From NCBI GenBank assembly GCA_937920235.1, contig CALGUK010000034.1, forward strand, positions 1 to 64,000: DNA of 64,000 bases. Reading direction: 5' to 3'. The notes below the pieces were generated by a model. It ran no database searches and was not told the DNA's origin. It was given only the letters and a program-made list of their open reading frames with translations. Position numbers and translations under genes: made by a program. This document shows, piece by piece, positions 1 through 7,766 of the stretch (position 1 is its first letter; each line of letters begins with the position of its first letter). The DNA comes from an uncultured Clostridia bacterium. Its GTDB lineage: Bacteria; Bacillota; Clostridia; Oscillospirales; Acutalibacteraceae.

Positions 1-2
1 CA

Positions 3-659
3 GGTGGTATTTACTTCGGCGAAAGAGGTCGCAAAGAAGTTGACGGCAACCCTGCAGCTTATGATACGGAAATGTATTCTGTTCCCGAAATTGAGAGAAT
101 TGCAAGAACAGCCTTTGAAATGGCTATGAAGCGAGATAAGAAACTTACAAGCGTTGACAAGGCAAACGTGCTTGAAAGCTCACGTCTTTGGAGAGAGACA
201 GTTATCAGAATGTCAGCAGAATATCCCGAGGTTGAACTTTCACATATGTATGTTGACAACTGTGCTATGCAATTAGTCAGAAATCCGGGACAGTTTGACG
301 TCATTGTCACCTCAAACATTTTCGGTGATATTCTTTCTGATGAGGCTTCTATGATTTCCGGTTCAATCGGCATGCTGGCAAGCGCCTCTCTGGCAACAGG
401 CAAAATGGGACTTTACGAGCCTATTCACGGTTCAGCGCCTGATATTGCAGGTCAGCAAAAAGCAAATCCTCTTGCAACAATTCTCTCTGTTGCTATGATG
501 CTTCAGTATTCATTTGACGAAAAAGAAGCAGCAAAATCCATTGAGGATGCTGTCAATGAAGCGCTGAAAACGGCACGCACTCCCGATATTTACGAAGACG
601 GCTTCAAGAAAGTAACGACAAGCGAAATGGGCGATTTAGTAGTTTCTTTGCTCAAATAA
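3..659 (+). CDS. leuB: 3-isopropylmalate dehydrogenase, C-terminal part (cut by window edge)
   Basis: This is the 3' end of the enzyme that oxidises and decarboxylates 3-isopropylmalate with NAD in leucine synthesis. The reading frame is open from base 3, so the start lies left of the window. The visible 218 codons begin with the family segment GGIYFGERG and contain the substrate and metal-binding stretch around DKANVLESSRLWRE, the metal-binding aspartates in FDVIVTSNIFGDILSDEAS, and the nucleotide-binding GSAPDIAGQ. These features fit LeuB better than isocitrate or tartrate dehydrogenase. The leu genes that usually precede it are outside the window. A hairpin follows the stop codon. Confidence 0.95.
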   Translation, partial: GGIYFGERGRKEVDGNPAAYDTEMYSVPEIERIARTAFEMAMKRDKKLTSVDKANVLESSRLWRETVIRMSAEYPEVELSHMYVDNCAMQLVRNPGQFDVIVTSNIFGDILSDEASMISGSIGMLASASLATGKMGLYEPIHGSAPDIAGQQKANPLATILSVAMMLQYSFDEKEAAKSIEDAVNEALKTARTPDIYEDGFKKVTTSEMGDLVVSLLK

Positions 660-668
660 CAAGTAATT

Positions 669-702
669 TTAGTGTCATACTTCATCATTGGTATGACACT
701 AA
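669..702 (+). terminator. Hairpin after leuB, probable terminator
   Basis: A perfect 12-bp stem (669-680 with 691-702) encloses a 10-base loop. It is followed by TTGACTTTT, a weak T tract, so it may terminate leuB only partly. The next gene starts just 21 bases downstream on the same strand. Confidence 0.6.
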
Positions 703-723
703 TTGACTTTTAAGAGGTTTTAT

Positions 724-1554
724 ATGAAAACACTTTATATCAGCGATATGGACGGCACTCTTCTTCAGAATAACGGCATAATGAGTGAATATACCAAAGC
801 AAAGCTGAATGAATTTTACAATAATTCCATTCCCTTTTCAGTAGCAACTGCTCGCAGTATGGTGAGTGCGATGCCACTTTTGGATGGAGTCCGTTTTGCC
901 GCACCTATTGTACTTATGAACGGTGTTTTTGTTTATGACACCGAAACGGGAAAGGCGGTAAAATACCACGAGATAGATCATTCTGCTCTCAATAAGATTC
1001 TCAACTGCTTTTATGAGAAAAATCTTCATCCGTTTATGTTTTTATACAGTGATGATTACAAGCTGTCTATTAAATATACCGAATTCGACAATGACGGTAT
1101 GAGAGATTTTTACAATATGCGTGTGAATATGCTGGAAGGAAGATTTACAAAAACCGATGATCTCACCGTTATAGAGAAAGGTCAGCATCCCGTATATGTA
1201 AACTATTACGCTCTGCCCCGATATCTTGACCCGGTTGTTGAAGAACTGAAAAAAATTCCAGAAATTGATTTTGCATATTACAAGGACTCATATTCTGATG
1301 ACTGGCTTATTGAAATATATTCAAACACAGCATCAAAAGCAAACGGTGCAAAGGAAGTGGCGGAGATAACAGGAGCCGAAAGCATCACCGCATTCGGTGA
1401 CAATCTCAATGACCTGATTATGCTGAGCAGTGCGGATACTGCCGTTGCAGTGGAAAATGCCGTGGCTGAAGTAAAGAAAATTTCAGATGTTATAATCGGC
1501 ACGAATACAGAGGACAGCGTCGTAAAATATATTGAAAAAAAAGAACTCCCGTGA
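724..1554 (+). CDS. Cof-type HAD-superfamily phosphatase
   Basis: The 276-residue protein belongs to the HAD class IIB (Cof) hydrolases, cytosolic magnesium-dependent phosphatases of sugar phosphates and cofactors. The nucleophile motif DMDGTLL is near residue 8 and the acidic magnesium-binding motif FGDNLNDLIML is near residue 223. The cap domain lies between them. I chose the ATG at 724 because AAGAGG sits six bases before it; an upstream in-frame start at 703 would fall in the leuB hairpin region. The substrate cannot be told from sequence, since Cof enzymes are promiscuous. A bidirectional terminator separates it from the convergent kdgA gene. Confidence 0.9.
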   Translation: MKTLYISDMDGTLLQNNGIMSEYTKAKLNEFYNNSIPFSVATARSMVSAMPLLDGVRFAAPIVLMNGVFVYDTETGKAVKYHEIDHSALNKILNCFYEKNLHPFMFLYSDDYKLSIKYTEFDNDGMRDFYNMRVNMLEGRFTKTDDLTVIEKGQHPVYVNYYALPRYLDPVVEELKKIPEIDFAYYKDSYSDDWLIEIYSNTASKANGAKEVAEITGAESITAFGDNLNDLIMLSSADTAVAVENAVAEVKKISDVIIGTNTEDSVVKYIEKKELP

Positions 1555-1576
1555 TTTTTTCACAGGAGTTCTTTTT
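1538..1576. terminator. Bidirectional intrinsic terminator
   Basis: A 12-bp stem (1538-1549 with 1565-1576) is flanked by A and T runs on both sides. It can therefore serve both the HAD phosphatase and the convergent uronate operon. Confidence 0.85.
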
Positions 1577-1588
1577 ATTATAGGTCAA

Positions 1589-2245
1589 TTATTTGCCGGC
1601 AAGTTCAGCTCGGGCAAGCTTGATGTTTTCTACAAAACGCTTACCTGTTTCGGTAATTTTCTTGTAGTCGCCTGTTTTTGCGCCTGCTGTAAGCGATGAA
1701 CCTGCACCGACTGCTACAGCACCTGCTTTGATCCATTCGCCGACATTGTCAGCATCAACACCGCCCGTCGGCATCATCTTAGCATAAGGAATAGGTCCTT
1801 TGATATCCTTGATAATCTTTGGCCCGAAAAGGTCTGCAGGGAATACCTTGAGAATATCTGCACCGTTTTCCATAGCAAGAAGTCCTTCACGAACTGTCAT
1901 AATACCGGGCATCATCGGAACTCTGTAACGGTTACAAAGCTTAAGAGTTTCAAGGTCGAGAGCAGGGCTGACGATATATTCAGCACCTGAAAGCATAGCA
2001 ATTCTTGCAGTTGCCGCATCAAGAACCGTACCTGCACCGAGGATGATTTCTTCGGGAGTATATCTCTTTGCCAGTTCCTCAATAACCTTGTCAGCGTGAG
2101 GAACAGTAAATGTAAGTTCAATAGCAGCCACACCGCCTTCGATACAAGCATCGGTAATTCTGATAGCCTGGTCCACTGTTTCTGCACGGACAACTGCTAC
2201 GATACCGCAGTCCTGAATTCTGGTAATAATCTTTTCTTTATCCAT
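1589..2245 (-). CDS. kdgA: 2-keto-3-deoxy-6-phosphogluconate / 4-hydroxy-2-oxoglutarate aldolase
   Basis: This 218-residue class I aldolase splits KDPG to pyruvate and glyceraldehyde-3-phosphate, the last step of uronate breakdown. The family marks are present: the catalytic glutamate in AIELTF near residue 43, GAGTVLD near 71, the Schiff-base lysine in DILKVFPAD near 133, and PTGGVD near 161. GGAGAT stands eight bases before the ATG. It is the last gene of the uxuA-uxuB-kdgK-kdgA operon. The 110-base gap from kdgK is the longest in the operon and holds a large imperfect hairpin. Also called eda in other species. Confidence 0.95.
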   Translation of the reverse strand: MDKEKIITRIQDCGIVAVVRAETVDQAIRITDACIEGGVAAIELTFTVPHADKVIEELAKRYTPEEIILGAGTVLDAATARIAMLSGAEYIVSPALDLETLKLCNRYRVPMMPGIMTVREGLLAMENGADILKVFPADLFGPKIIKDIKGPIPYAKMMPTGGVDADNVGEWIKAGAVAVGAGSSLTAGAKTGDYKKITETGKRFVENIKLARAELAGK

Positions 2246-2278
2246 AATTACATCTCCAATAATTATAATCTGTTTGAT

Positions 2279-2357
2279 CCCTCCGTCTTAGAGGGGGGTA
2301 AAGCTGTATATGCTATACCGCGAGCCGAGAATCGCGAAGTATTACAGAAAACAGCTT
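2279..2357 (-). repeat. Structured intergenic region between kdgK and kdgA
   Basis: The transcript here can fold into a long imperfect hairpin. AAGCTGT at 2301-2307 pairs with ACAGCTT at 2351-2357, overlapping the kdgK stop. Inside it, ATAC/GTAT and a CGCGA/TCGCG stem close an eight-base loop. A second small stem CCCTC/GAGGG lies at 2279-2295. There is no T tract, so it looks like an mRNA processing or stabilising element rather than a terminator. I saw no second copy in the window. Confidence 0.5.
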
Positions 2358-3453
2358 ATCTCTGCACTCTTGCGCCTGAACCCTTAACGATATTTTCAAC
2401 CTCTTTAAGTGAAGCCATCGATGTATCGCCCGGAGTTGTCATTGCAAGTGCACCGTGAGCAACACCGTAGTTAACTGCTGTCTGTGCGTCTTCTGTTGTC
2501 ATAAGACCGTAAATAAGTCCTGATGCGAACGAGTCGCCACCGCCGACACGGTCAAGAATTTCAAGACCGGGAAGCTCAAGCCCTTTATGAACCTTACCGT
2601 CTGCATAACAGATTGCTGACCAGTCGTTAACTGTTGCAGTTTTAACTGTGCGGAGAGTTGTTGCGATAACCTTGAAGTTGGGATAAACCTTAACAACCTC
2701 TTCAAGCATCTTGTAGTAGCCCTCAATGTTGAGTTCTTTAAGATTTTCGTCATTACCCTCGATCTCAAATCCGAGGCAGGCAGTAAAGTCTTCTTCATTA
2801 CCGATCATAACGTCGATATATTTTGCGATTTCCTTATTAACCTCTTGTGCCTTTGCTTTTCCGCCGATGTCATTCCAGAGAGAAGGACGGTAGTTAAGGT
2901 CATAAGAAACGATTGTACCGTATTTCTTTGCAGTTTTAACTGCTTCGATTGCCACTTCTGCAGTTGACTCTGAAAGCGCAGCGAAAATACCGCCTGTATG
3001 AAGCCAACGAACACCGAGAGTACCGAAAATGTAATCCCAGTCTATATCGCCTGCTTTAAGCTGTGAGATTGCAGTATTGCCACGGTCAGAAACACCGACT
3101 GCACCACGGATACCGTAACCGCGTTCCGTAAAGTTAAGACCGTTACGGACAGTTCTGCCGATACCGTCATATTTTACCCATTTGATAAGTGATGTATCAA
3201 CACCGCCCTGAAGAATAAAGTCCTCAAGAAGACGGCCTACTTCGTTATCTGCAAATGCAGTAACAACTGCTGTTTTCATACCGAAGCAACGGCGAAGACC
3301 GCGGGCAACATTATATTCACCGCCGCCTTCCCAAGCGCGGAAATTACGGGCAGTTTTAATTCTGCCCTCGCCCGGATCAAGACGAAGCATAATTTCACCG
3401 AGTGAAATCATATCAAACATACAATCTTCTTTTTTTCTGAGATTTAAGTTCAT
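2356..3453 (-). CDS. kdgK: 2-keto-3-deoxygluconate kinase (PfkB family sugar kinase)
   Basis: The 365-residue protein phosphorylates 2-keto-3-deoxygluconate with ATP to give KDPG. It shows the ribokinase/PfkB fold: the N-terminal sugar-binding segment GGGEYNVARGL near residue 43 and the C-terminal signature RVGGGDSFASGLIYG, whose aspartate near residue 307 is the catalytic base. The start at 3453 has GGAGG seven bases upstream. The substrate is assigned from context, since uxuA, uxuB and the KDPG aldolase flank it. Length is slightly above the usual 310-340 residues. Confidence 0.92.
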   Translation of the reverse strand: MNLNLRKKEDCMFDMISLGEIMLRLDPGEGRIKTARNFRAWEGGGEYNVARGLRRCFGMKTAVVTAFADNEVGRLLEDFILQGGVDTSLIKWVKYDGIGRTVRNGLNFTERGYGIRGAVGVSDRGNTAISQLKAGDIDWDYIFGTLGVRWLHTGGIFAALSESTAEVAIEAVKTAKKYGTIVSYDLNYRPSLWNDIGGKAKAQEVNKEIAKYIDVMIGNEEDFTACLGFEIEGNDENLKELNIEGYYKMLEEVVKVYPNFKVIATTLRTVKTATVNDWSAICYADGKVHKGLELPGLEILDRVGGGDSFASGLIYGLMTTEDAQTAVNYGVAHGALAMTTPGDTSMASLKEVENIVKGSGARVQR

Positions 3454-3495
3454 ATTTATACCTCCAAGTTTCTGTTACGAAAAAGCAGCTGCTGA

Positions 3496-4344
3496 TTATA
3501 CACCGCTATATGCTGAAAATCCACCGTCAACACAGATGCTTGTACCTGTGATGAAGCTCGAATATGCCTCGTCGCAGAGGAACAGTAATGCACCTGAAAG
3601 CTCGTTTGCTTCACCAAATCTCTTCATAGGTGTTGCATTGAGAATCTTGTTTGTTCTGGCGGTCGGTGTGCCGTCTTCATTCCAGAGAAGTGTTTTATTC
3701 TGGTTTGTCGAGAAGAAGCCCGGTGCGATAGCGTTTACACGGATACCGACATCAGCAAAATGTACCGCCATAAATTCCGTAAAATTCTTAACTGCTGCCT
3801 TTGCCGCAGAATAAGCAGGAATTTTTGTAAGAGGACGGTAAGCGTTCATTGATGTTACCATAACGATACAGGTATTCTCTTTTTCTGCCATATCACGGGC
3901 AAAAACCTGAGTGGGAATAAGAGTACCTAAGAAATTAAGGTTGAAAACAAAGGAGATTCCGCTTGCATCAAGGTCAAAAAATGTCTTGATATCGTCATTT
4001 TTCTCGATTAAGTCAATTTTTTCAAGTGTTTCTTTTGTGGTTGTACCCTTCGGGTTGTTACCGCCTGCACCGTTGAGAAGAATATCGCAGGTTCCGAGCT
4101 TTTCGTTGATAATCGCACGAGCATTTTCCATACTCTCTTTTTCAAGCACATTACAGCCGACTGCAATAGCTGTGCCACCGTCTGCCACAATTTCGTCTGC
4201 GACCTTTTGTGCCGCTTCTTCATTAAGGTCAAGAACAGCAACCTTAACGCCCTGCTTTGCAAGAGTTTTTGCGAAATCTCCGCAAAGAACTCCGCCTCCA
4301 CCGGTAACTACCGCAACTCTGCCTTTTAAGTTTTCGTGTACCAT
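3496..4344 (-). CDS. uxuB: SDR-type D-mannonate oxidoreductase (fructuronate reductase)
   Basis: This 282-residue short-chain dehydrogenase most likely interconverts D-fructuronate and D-mannonate with NAD(H). It is the SDR replacement for classical UxuB found in many Bacillota (the YjmF type). The Rossmann motif VTGGGGVLCG is near residue 14, NGAGG near 92, and the YSAAK catalytic pair near 180. It ends with GGFSAYSGV, typical of this subgroup. Its ATG lies two bases after the uxuA stop, with GAAAGGAAG as ribosome site, so the genes are translationally coupled. It is clearly distinct from the FabG-like SDR at 18421. Confidence 0.9.
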   Translation of the reverse strand: MVHENLKGRVAVVTGGGGVLCGDFAKTLAKQGVKVAVLDLNEEAAQKVADEIVADGGTAIAVGCNVLEKESMENARAIINEKLGTCDILLNGAGGNNPKGTTTKETLEKIDLIEKNDDIKTFFDLDASGISFVFNLNFLGTLIPTQVFARDMAEKENTCIVMVTSMNAYRPLTKIPAYSAAKAAVKNFTEFMAVHFADVGIRVNAIAPGFFSTNQNKTLLWNEDGTPTARTNKILNATPMKRFGEANELSGALLFLCDEAYSSFITGTSICVDGGFSAYSGV

Positions 4345-4346
4345 AA

Positions 4347-5393
4347 TTATTTGCTTCCTTTCTCAACTGCTTCAAACAAGCCGTTAATATATGTAGCGCC
4401 GAGTGCTCTGTCAAAAAGGCCATAGCCGGGTTTTCCCGTTTCGCCCCAAATCATTCTGCCGTGGTCAGGACGGACATAACCGTCAAATCCTGTATCCACA
4501 AGAGCTTTAACGACCTCATACATATCAAGGCTGCCACAATCTGAAAGATGTCCGCTTTCTTCAAAGCTTCCGTCCTCCATAATCAGAATATTTCTTATAT
4601 GCATAAATGCAATTCTGTTCATTGCATTGTATTTTCTTATCATTTTCACAACATCATTTGACTTTGTGCAACCCAATGAGCCGGTGCAAAGACAAAGACA
4701 GTTTGCCTCACTGTCAACAAGTTTTAACATTCTGTCGATGTTTTCCTCGCAGGTGATAATTCTCGGAATACCGAAAATAGGATATGGCGGATCATCGGGA
4801 TGAATTGCCATTTTAACACCACATTCCTCGGCAACGGGAATTACTTTTTTAAGGAATTTTTCAAGATTTTCCCAAAGGCCTTCTTCGCCAAGCTCACCGT
4901 AAGCGGAAATCAACTCTCTTACCTCTTCCTGACTGTAGCTTGAATCCCAACCCGGAAGGTGAATGTCGTCTTTTAGCGGATCAAGGCCCTTCATCTGCTC
5001 CCAATACATAACAAGACTGGTTGAGCCATCCTCAGCCTCTTTATCAAGCTGGGTACGAGTCCAGTCAAAAACAGGCATAAAGTTATATGTTACACATTTA
5101 ATGCCGTATTTTGCACAACGACGGATATTTTCGCAATAAACCTCTAAAAGCTCGTCCGCATTATCTCTGCCAAGCTTAATATTTTCGTGCACGGGAATTG
5201 ATTCAACAACATCAAATACAAGACCGTTTTCTTTGCACTGCTTTACCATTTTTTCAATTGATTCTTCTGGCCATACCTCTCCCGGCTTGACATCATAAAC
5301 AGCACTGACAATGCTCTTCATATTTGGAATCTGGCGAATGTATTGCAATGAAATCGGGTCGCTTTCGCCATACCAACGGAATGACATTTTCAT
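4347..5393 (-). CDS. uxuA: D-mannonate dehydratase
   Basis: The 348-residue enzyme removes water from D-mannonate to form 2-keto-3-deoxygluconate, with a divalent metal in a TIM barrel. It begins MKMSFRWYGESDPI, which is diagnostic of UxuA. It also has the metal-site segments CLCTGSLG, FMHIRN and the C-terminal YVRPDHGRMIWGE, the last near residue 305. It is the first gene of the uronate operon, with a GGAGGG ribosome site and a good sigma-A promoter just upstream. No regulator gene is linked in this window. Confidence 0.96.
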   Translation of the reverse strand: MKMSFRWYGESDPISLQYIRQIPNMKSIVSAVYDVKPGEVWPEESIEKMVKQCKENGLVFDVVESIPVHENIKLGRDNADELLEVYCENIRRCAKYGIKCVTYNFMPVFDWTRTQLDKEAEDGSTSLVMYWEQMKGLDPLKDDIHLPGWDSSYSQEEVRELISAYGELGEEGLWENLEKFLKKVIPVAEECGVKMAIHPDDPPYPIFGIPRIITCEENIDRMLKLVDSEANCLCLCTGSLGCTKSNDVVKMIRKYNAMNRIAFMHIRNILIMEDGSFEESGHLSDCGSLDMYEVVKALVDTGFDGYVRPDHGRMIWGETGKPGYGLFDRALGATYINGLFEAVEKGSK

Positions 5394-5426
5394 AAAAATC
5401 CCTCCATTTTTCCTATTTTCAAAATA

Positions 5427-5455
5427 ATTTTATCACTATACTTTTTCTATTTCAA
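5427..5455 (-). promoter_or_regulatory. Sigma-A promoter of the uxuA-uxuB-kdgK-kdgA operon
   Basis: On the minus strand TTGAAA (5450-5455) is followed after exactly 17 bases by TAAAAT (5427-5432). The uxuA start lies 33 bases downstream of the -10 element. Confidence 0.8.
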
Positions 5456-5495
5456 TGTAATATTTATTGTAATTTAAGTAATTTTTATCTATATA

Positions 5496-6218
5496 TCAGT
5501 TTTCGTCGGTGAAATTGCTGTCGTCTTCCCAATACGCAACATCATAAGGGTCATTATCAGGATCATAAACATCCCACAATTCATGCTTGAAATCCTCCGG
5601 TTGAGCAGGGCACTCGCTGACTGCCTCAACCTTCATGCCTCTTGACCAGAGAGTCGGGTCAATGCGGATTGTATAACCGCAGCAGGACGGTGTCAGCCAC
5701 TCGTGCATCGGAGCTTCGGGGAGCGCGTACGTCTGCATCAGCGACATAATTACACCGCCGTGGGTGATAACCGCCGTGTTCTTTACTCCGGCGCGAATTA
5801 CCCCGTCCACAATTTTCTCAAAGCAGGAGCAGATTCTGTAATTGAATCTCACCTGGCTGTCTCCGAAAGGTGCTGCCTTATTTGGATTTGTTCCGCTGAG
5901 CCACTCGGCAAAATCCTCATCCTTCTGCAATTCTTCTGCTGTCTTACCCTCAAATTCTCCGAAATCATATTCTCTCAAATCATCAAGTACAATGGGTTTT
6001 TTATCGGGATATATCACTTCTGAGGTTTCGATACATCTTTTCAGCGGACTTGAAAAAACAGCATCAACCTGAGGATATTTTCCGTAATTTTCCATAATAT
6101 CCTTGAGTTGAGCCATTCCCTCCTCACACACCGGTTCATCGGTATGACCGATATATCTTCCCTCAAGATTTCCTTTTGTTATTGCGTGTCTGATCAGATG
6201 AATTTGGTAAGTTTTCAT
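5496..6218 (-). CDS. Histidine phosphatase (phosphoglycerate mutase-like)
   Basis: The 240-residue cytosolic protein belongs to the histidine phosphatase superfamily. The phosphorylated-histidine motif reads LIRHAITKGN near residue 9 instead of the usual RHGET, the acidic residue follows in the middle, and the second histidine is in VITHGGVIM near residue 151. The C-terminal 40 residues are strongly acidic and tryptophan-rich, an extension beyond the catalytic domain. Substrate is unknown; cobC-like alpha-ribazole phosphatases and broad sugar phosphatases share this fold, and no cobalamin genes are nearby. GGAGAT precedes the ATG. It is divergent from the XRE regulator. Confidence 0.85.
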   Translation of the reverse strand: MKTYQIHLIRHAITKGNLEGRYIGHTDEPVCEEGMAQLKDIMENYGKYPQVDAVFSSPLKRCIETSEVIYPDKKPIVLDDLREYDFGEFEGKTAEELQKDEDFAEWLSGTNPNKAAPFGDSQVRFNYRICSCFEKIVDGVIRAGVKNTAVITHGGVIMSLMQTYALPEAPMHEWLTPSCCGYTIRIDPTLWSRGMKVEAVSECPAQPEDFKHELWDVYDPDNDPYDVAYWEDDSNFTDEN

Positions 6219-6252
6219 ATTTTATCTCCGAAAAATTTGTTATTAAATACAA

Positions 6253-6281
6253 TATACAAATTGTTTAATTAGTTGTATAAT
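6253..6281 (+). promoter_or_regulatory. Promoter of the XRE regulator
   Basis: TATACA (6253-6258) and TATAAT (6276-6281) are 17 bases apart. The -10 is perfect and the -35 matches four of six consensus bases. Both elements lie inside an inverted repeat described separately. Confidence 0.6.
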
Positions 6282-6299
6282 TTTTATACTTTAGGTATA
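6253..6299. promoter_or_regulatory. Four alternating TATAC/GTATA half-sites, probable operator
   Basis: TATAC occurs at 6253-6257 and 6285-6289, and its inverse GTATA at 6275-6279 and 6295-6299. The outer pair is longer (TATACAA with TTGTATA, 13 bases apart). The sites cover the -35, the -10 and the leader of the XRE gene, as expected for autoregulation. They lie between two divergent genes. Confidence 0.5.
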
Positions 6300-6312
6300 A
6301 GGAGTCCTCATA

Positions 6313-6936
6313 ATGAGCACATCGGTTTCAACAAGACTTGTCAGTCTCAGAAAAGAAAAAAATCTCAGTCAGAAGGAGGCTGCCGCGGCACTCGAGGTCT
6401 CTCAGGCACTTCTTTCACACTACGAAAAAGGTATTCGCGAATGCGGACTTGACTTTTTATGCAGGGCTGCCGTTTTTTATGATGTCAGTACTGATTATCT
6501 GCTGGGCATAACCGACACGAAAATGATGTCGGACGCACTGTTTGTTGAGCACGAAATTCCCCAGGACAGCGAGGTGAGGATGAGTACCATTTTCCGCTCA
6601 TCCGTATATCTTCTTGACAGACTCGGCTCTTACGGAAAAAATTATTCAAACAAAATAAGAACGATTTACGTTCTGACGATCTATAAAATTTACTTAACGG
6701 CACTGTTGCAGGGTGCTGTCCCCAATCACGAAGCCGCCGGAAGAGAGCTCTCTCCGTACATCTCAACTGCAGCAATCGACAGTATTATAAATTCCCTGGT
6801 CTTTGACGGTGATGCAAAGCCGAAGCGTAACGAACAACTTCCAAAAACTATGGATACCATTATAAGAGAGTCAGCAAAAATTATCGAAAAAGAAATCGCA
6901 AGAGTATATAAAATTACCAACAAGCAATCAAAGTAA
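6313..6936 (+). CDS. XRE-family transcriptional regulator
   Basis: The 207-residue protein has an N-terminal Cro/CI-type helix-turn-helix (about residues 7-62, with LSQKEAAAALEVSQALLSHYE as the core) followed by a helical domain of about 140 residues of no family I recognise. It is probably a cytosolic DNA-binding repressor. AAGGAG lies eight bases before the ATG. Repeated TATAC/GTATA half-sites in its promoter suggest it controls itself and perhaps the divergent histidine phosphatase. Its last nine bases overlap the 3' end of the convergent rsmI gene. Confidence 0.88.
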   Translation: MSTSVSTRLVSLRKEKNLSQKEAAAALEVSQALLSHYEKGIRECGLDFLCRAAVFYDVSTDYLLGITDTKMMSDALFVEHEIPQDSEVRMSTIFRSSVYLLDRLGSYGKNYSNKIRTIYVLTIYKIYLTALLQGAVPNHEAAGRELSPYISTAAIDSIINSLVFDGDAKPKRNEQLPKTMDTIIRESAKIIEKEIARVYKITNKQSK

Positions 6937-7752
6937 TTCCTTATATATGAGACTCTTTTTTATTCCGGTATCGGCGGCAACGGTTTTTGACGCCTCATTC
7001 ACGCTTATTCCTTTTTCGACAAGCTCTTTCGCAATCTCCACAGCCTGTTCCAATGTGACGGGCTGTTTTTCTTTTTTCTTCTGTGCGCCTGCAAGAATCA
7101 AGACGTACTCACCGCGCGGATTTTCGGTTTCATAATAGTCAACAGCACTCTTGAGCGTTGTTCTCATAACTGTTTCGTGTACCTTAGTAAGTTCTTTTAC
7201 CAATGCGATTTCACGGTCTCCGAAATACAAATACATATCCTTGAGTGTCGCTTTAAGCTTGTGAGGAGCTTCATAAAAAATCATTGTACGTGTTTCGTTT
7301 TTGAGTTCCTCAAGATGCTCCCTGCGGCTTGGCTTATTTGTACTTAAAAAACCTTCAAATGTAAATCTCCCGCTATCCATACCGCTTATGGCAAGTGCGG
7401 TTGCAAATGCGGTGGGACCCGGTACGGACTCCACAGGGATACCGTTCGCGTGACATAAAAAGACTAAATCCTGTCCCGGATCGGAAATGCATGGCATACC
7501 TGCATCGGTTACAATTGCACAGGTTTCGCCCTCGGCAATTCTTTTTATTATAATTTCGCCTTTTTCACGGCGATTGTGCTCAAAATAGCTTATAAGAGGC
7601 TTTTTTATATCAAAATAATTTAACAGCTTTGATGTGACTCGAGTATCTTCGGCGGCAATAAAATCCACCGTTGAGAGAATTTCTCTTGCACGCGGAGAAA
7701 AGTCAGACAAATTTCCTATTGGAGTTCCCACAACATAAAGTTTTCCGTTCAT
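6928..7752 (-). CDS. rsmI: 16S rRNA (cytidine-1402-2'-O)-methyltransferase
   Basis: RsmI 2'-O-methylates C1402 in the decoding centre of 16S rRNA, using SAM. The 274-residue protein has the tetrapyrrole-methylase fold with YVVGTPIGNLSD near residue 6, AAEDTRVTSKLL near 34, VTDAGMPCISDPG near 83, VPGPTA near 108 and the C-terminal PRGEYVLILAG near 212. All match the family. It is the last gene in the leftward rlmB-ATPase-like-mgtC-trmN6-rsmI run and starts 14 bases after the trmN6 stop. Confidence 0.96.
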   Translation of the reverse strand: MNGKLYVVGTPIGNLSDFSPRAREILSTVDFIAAEDTRVTSKLLNYFDIKKPLISYFEHNRREKGEIIIKRIAEGETCAIVTDAGMPCISDPGQDLVFLCHANGIPVESVPGPTAFATALAISGMDSGRFTFEGFLSTNKPSRREHLEELKNETRTMIFYEAPHKLKATLKDMYLYFGDREIALVKELTKVHETVMRTTLKSAVDYYETENPRGEYVLILAGAQKKKEKQPVTLEQAVEIAKELVEKGISVNEASKTVAADTGIKKSLIYKELL

Positions 7753-7766
7753 TGTCCGACCGCCTT

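Noticed and set aside
2279..2357. Riboswitch or terminator between kdgK and kdgA
   Set aside because: There is no T tract for termination and no ligand-aptamer pattern I recognise; it is kept only as a structured region.
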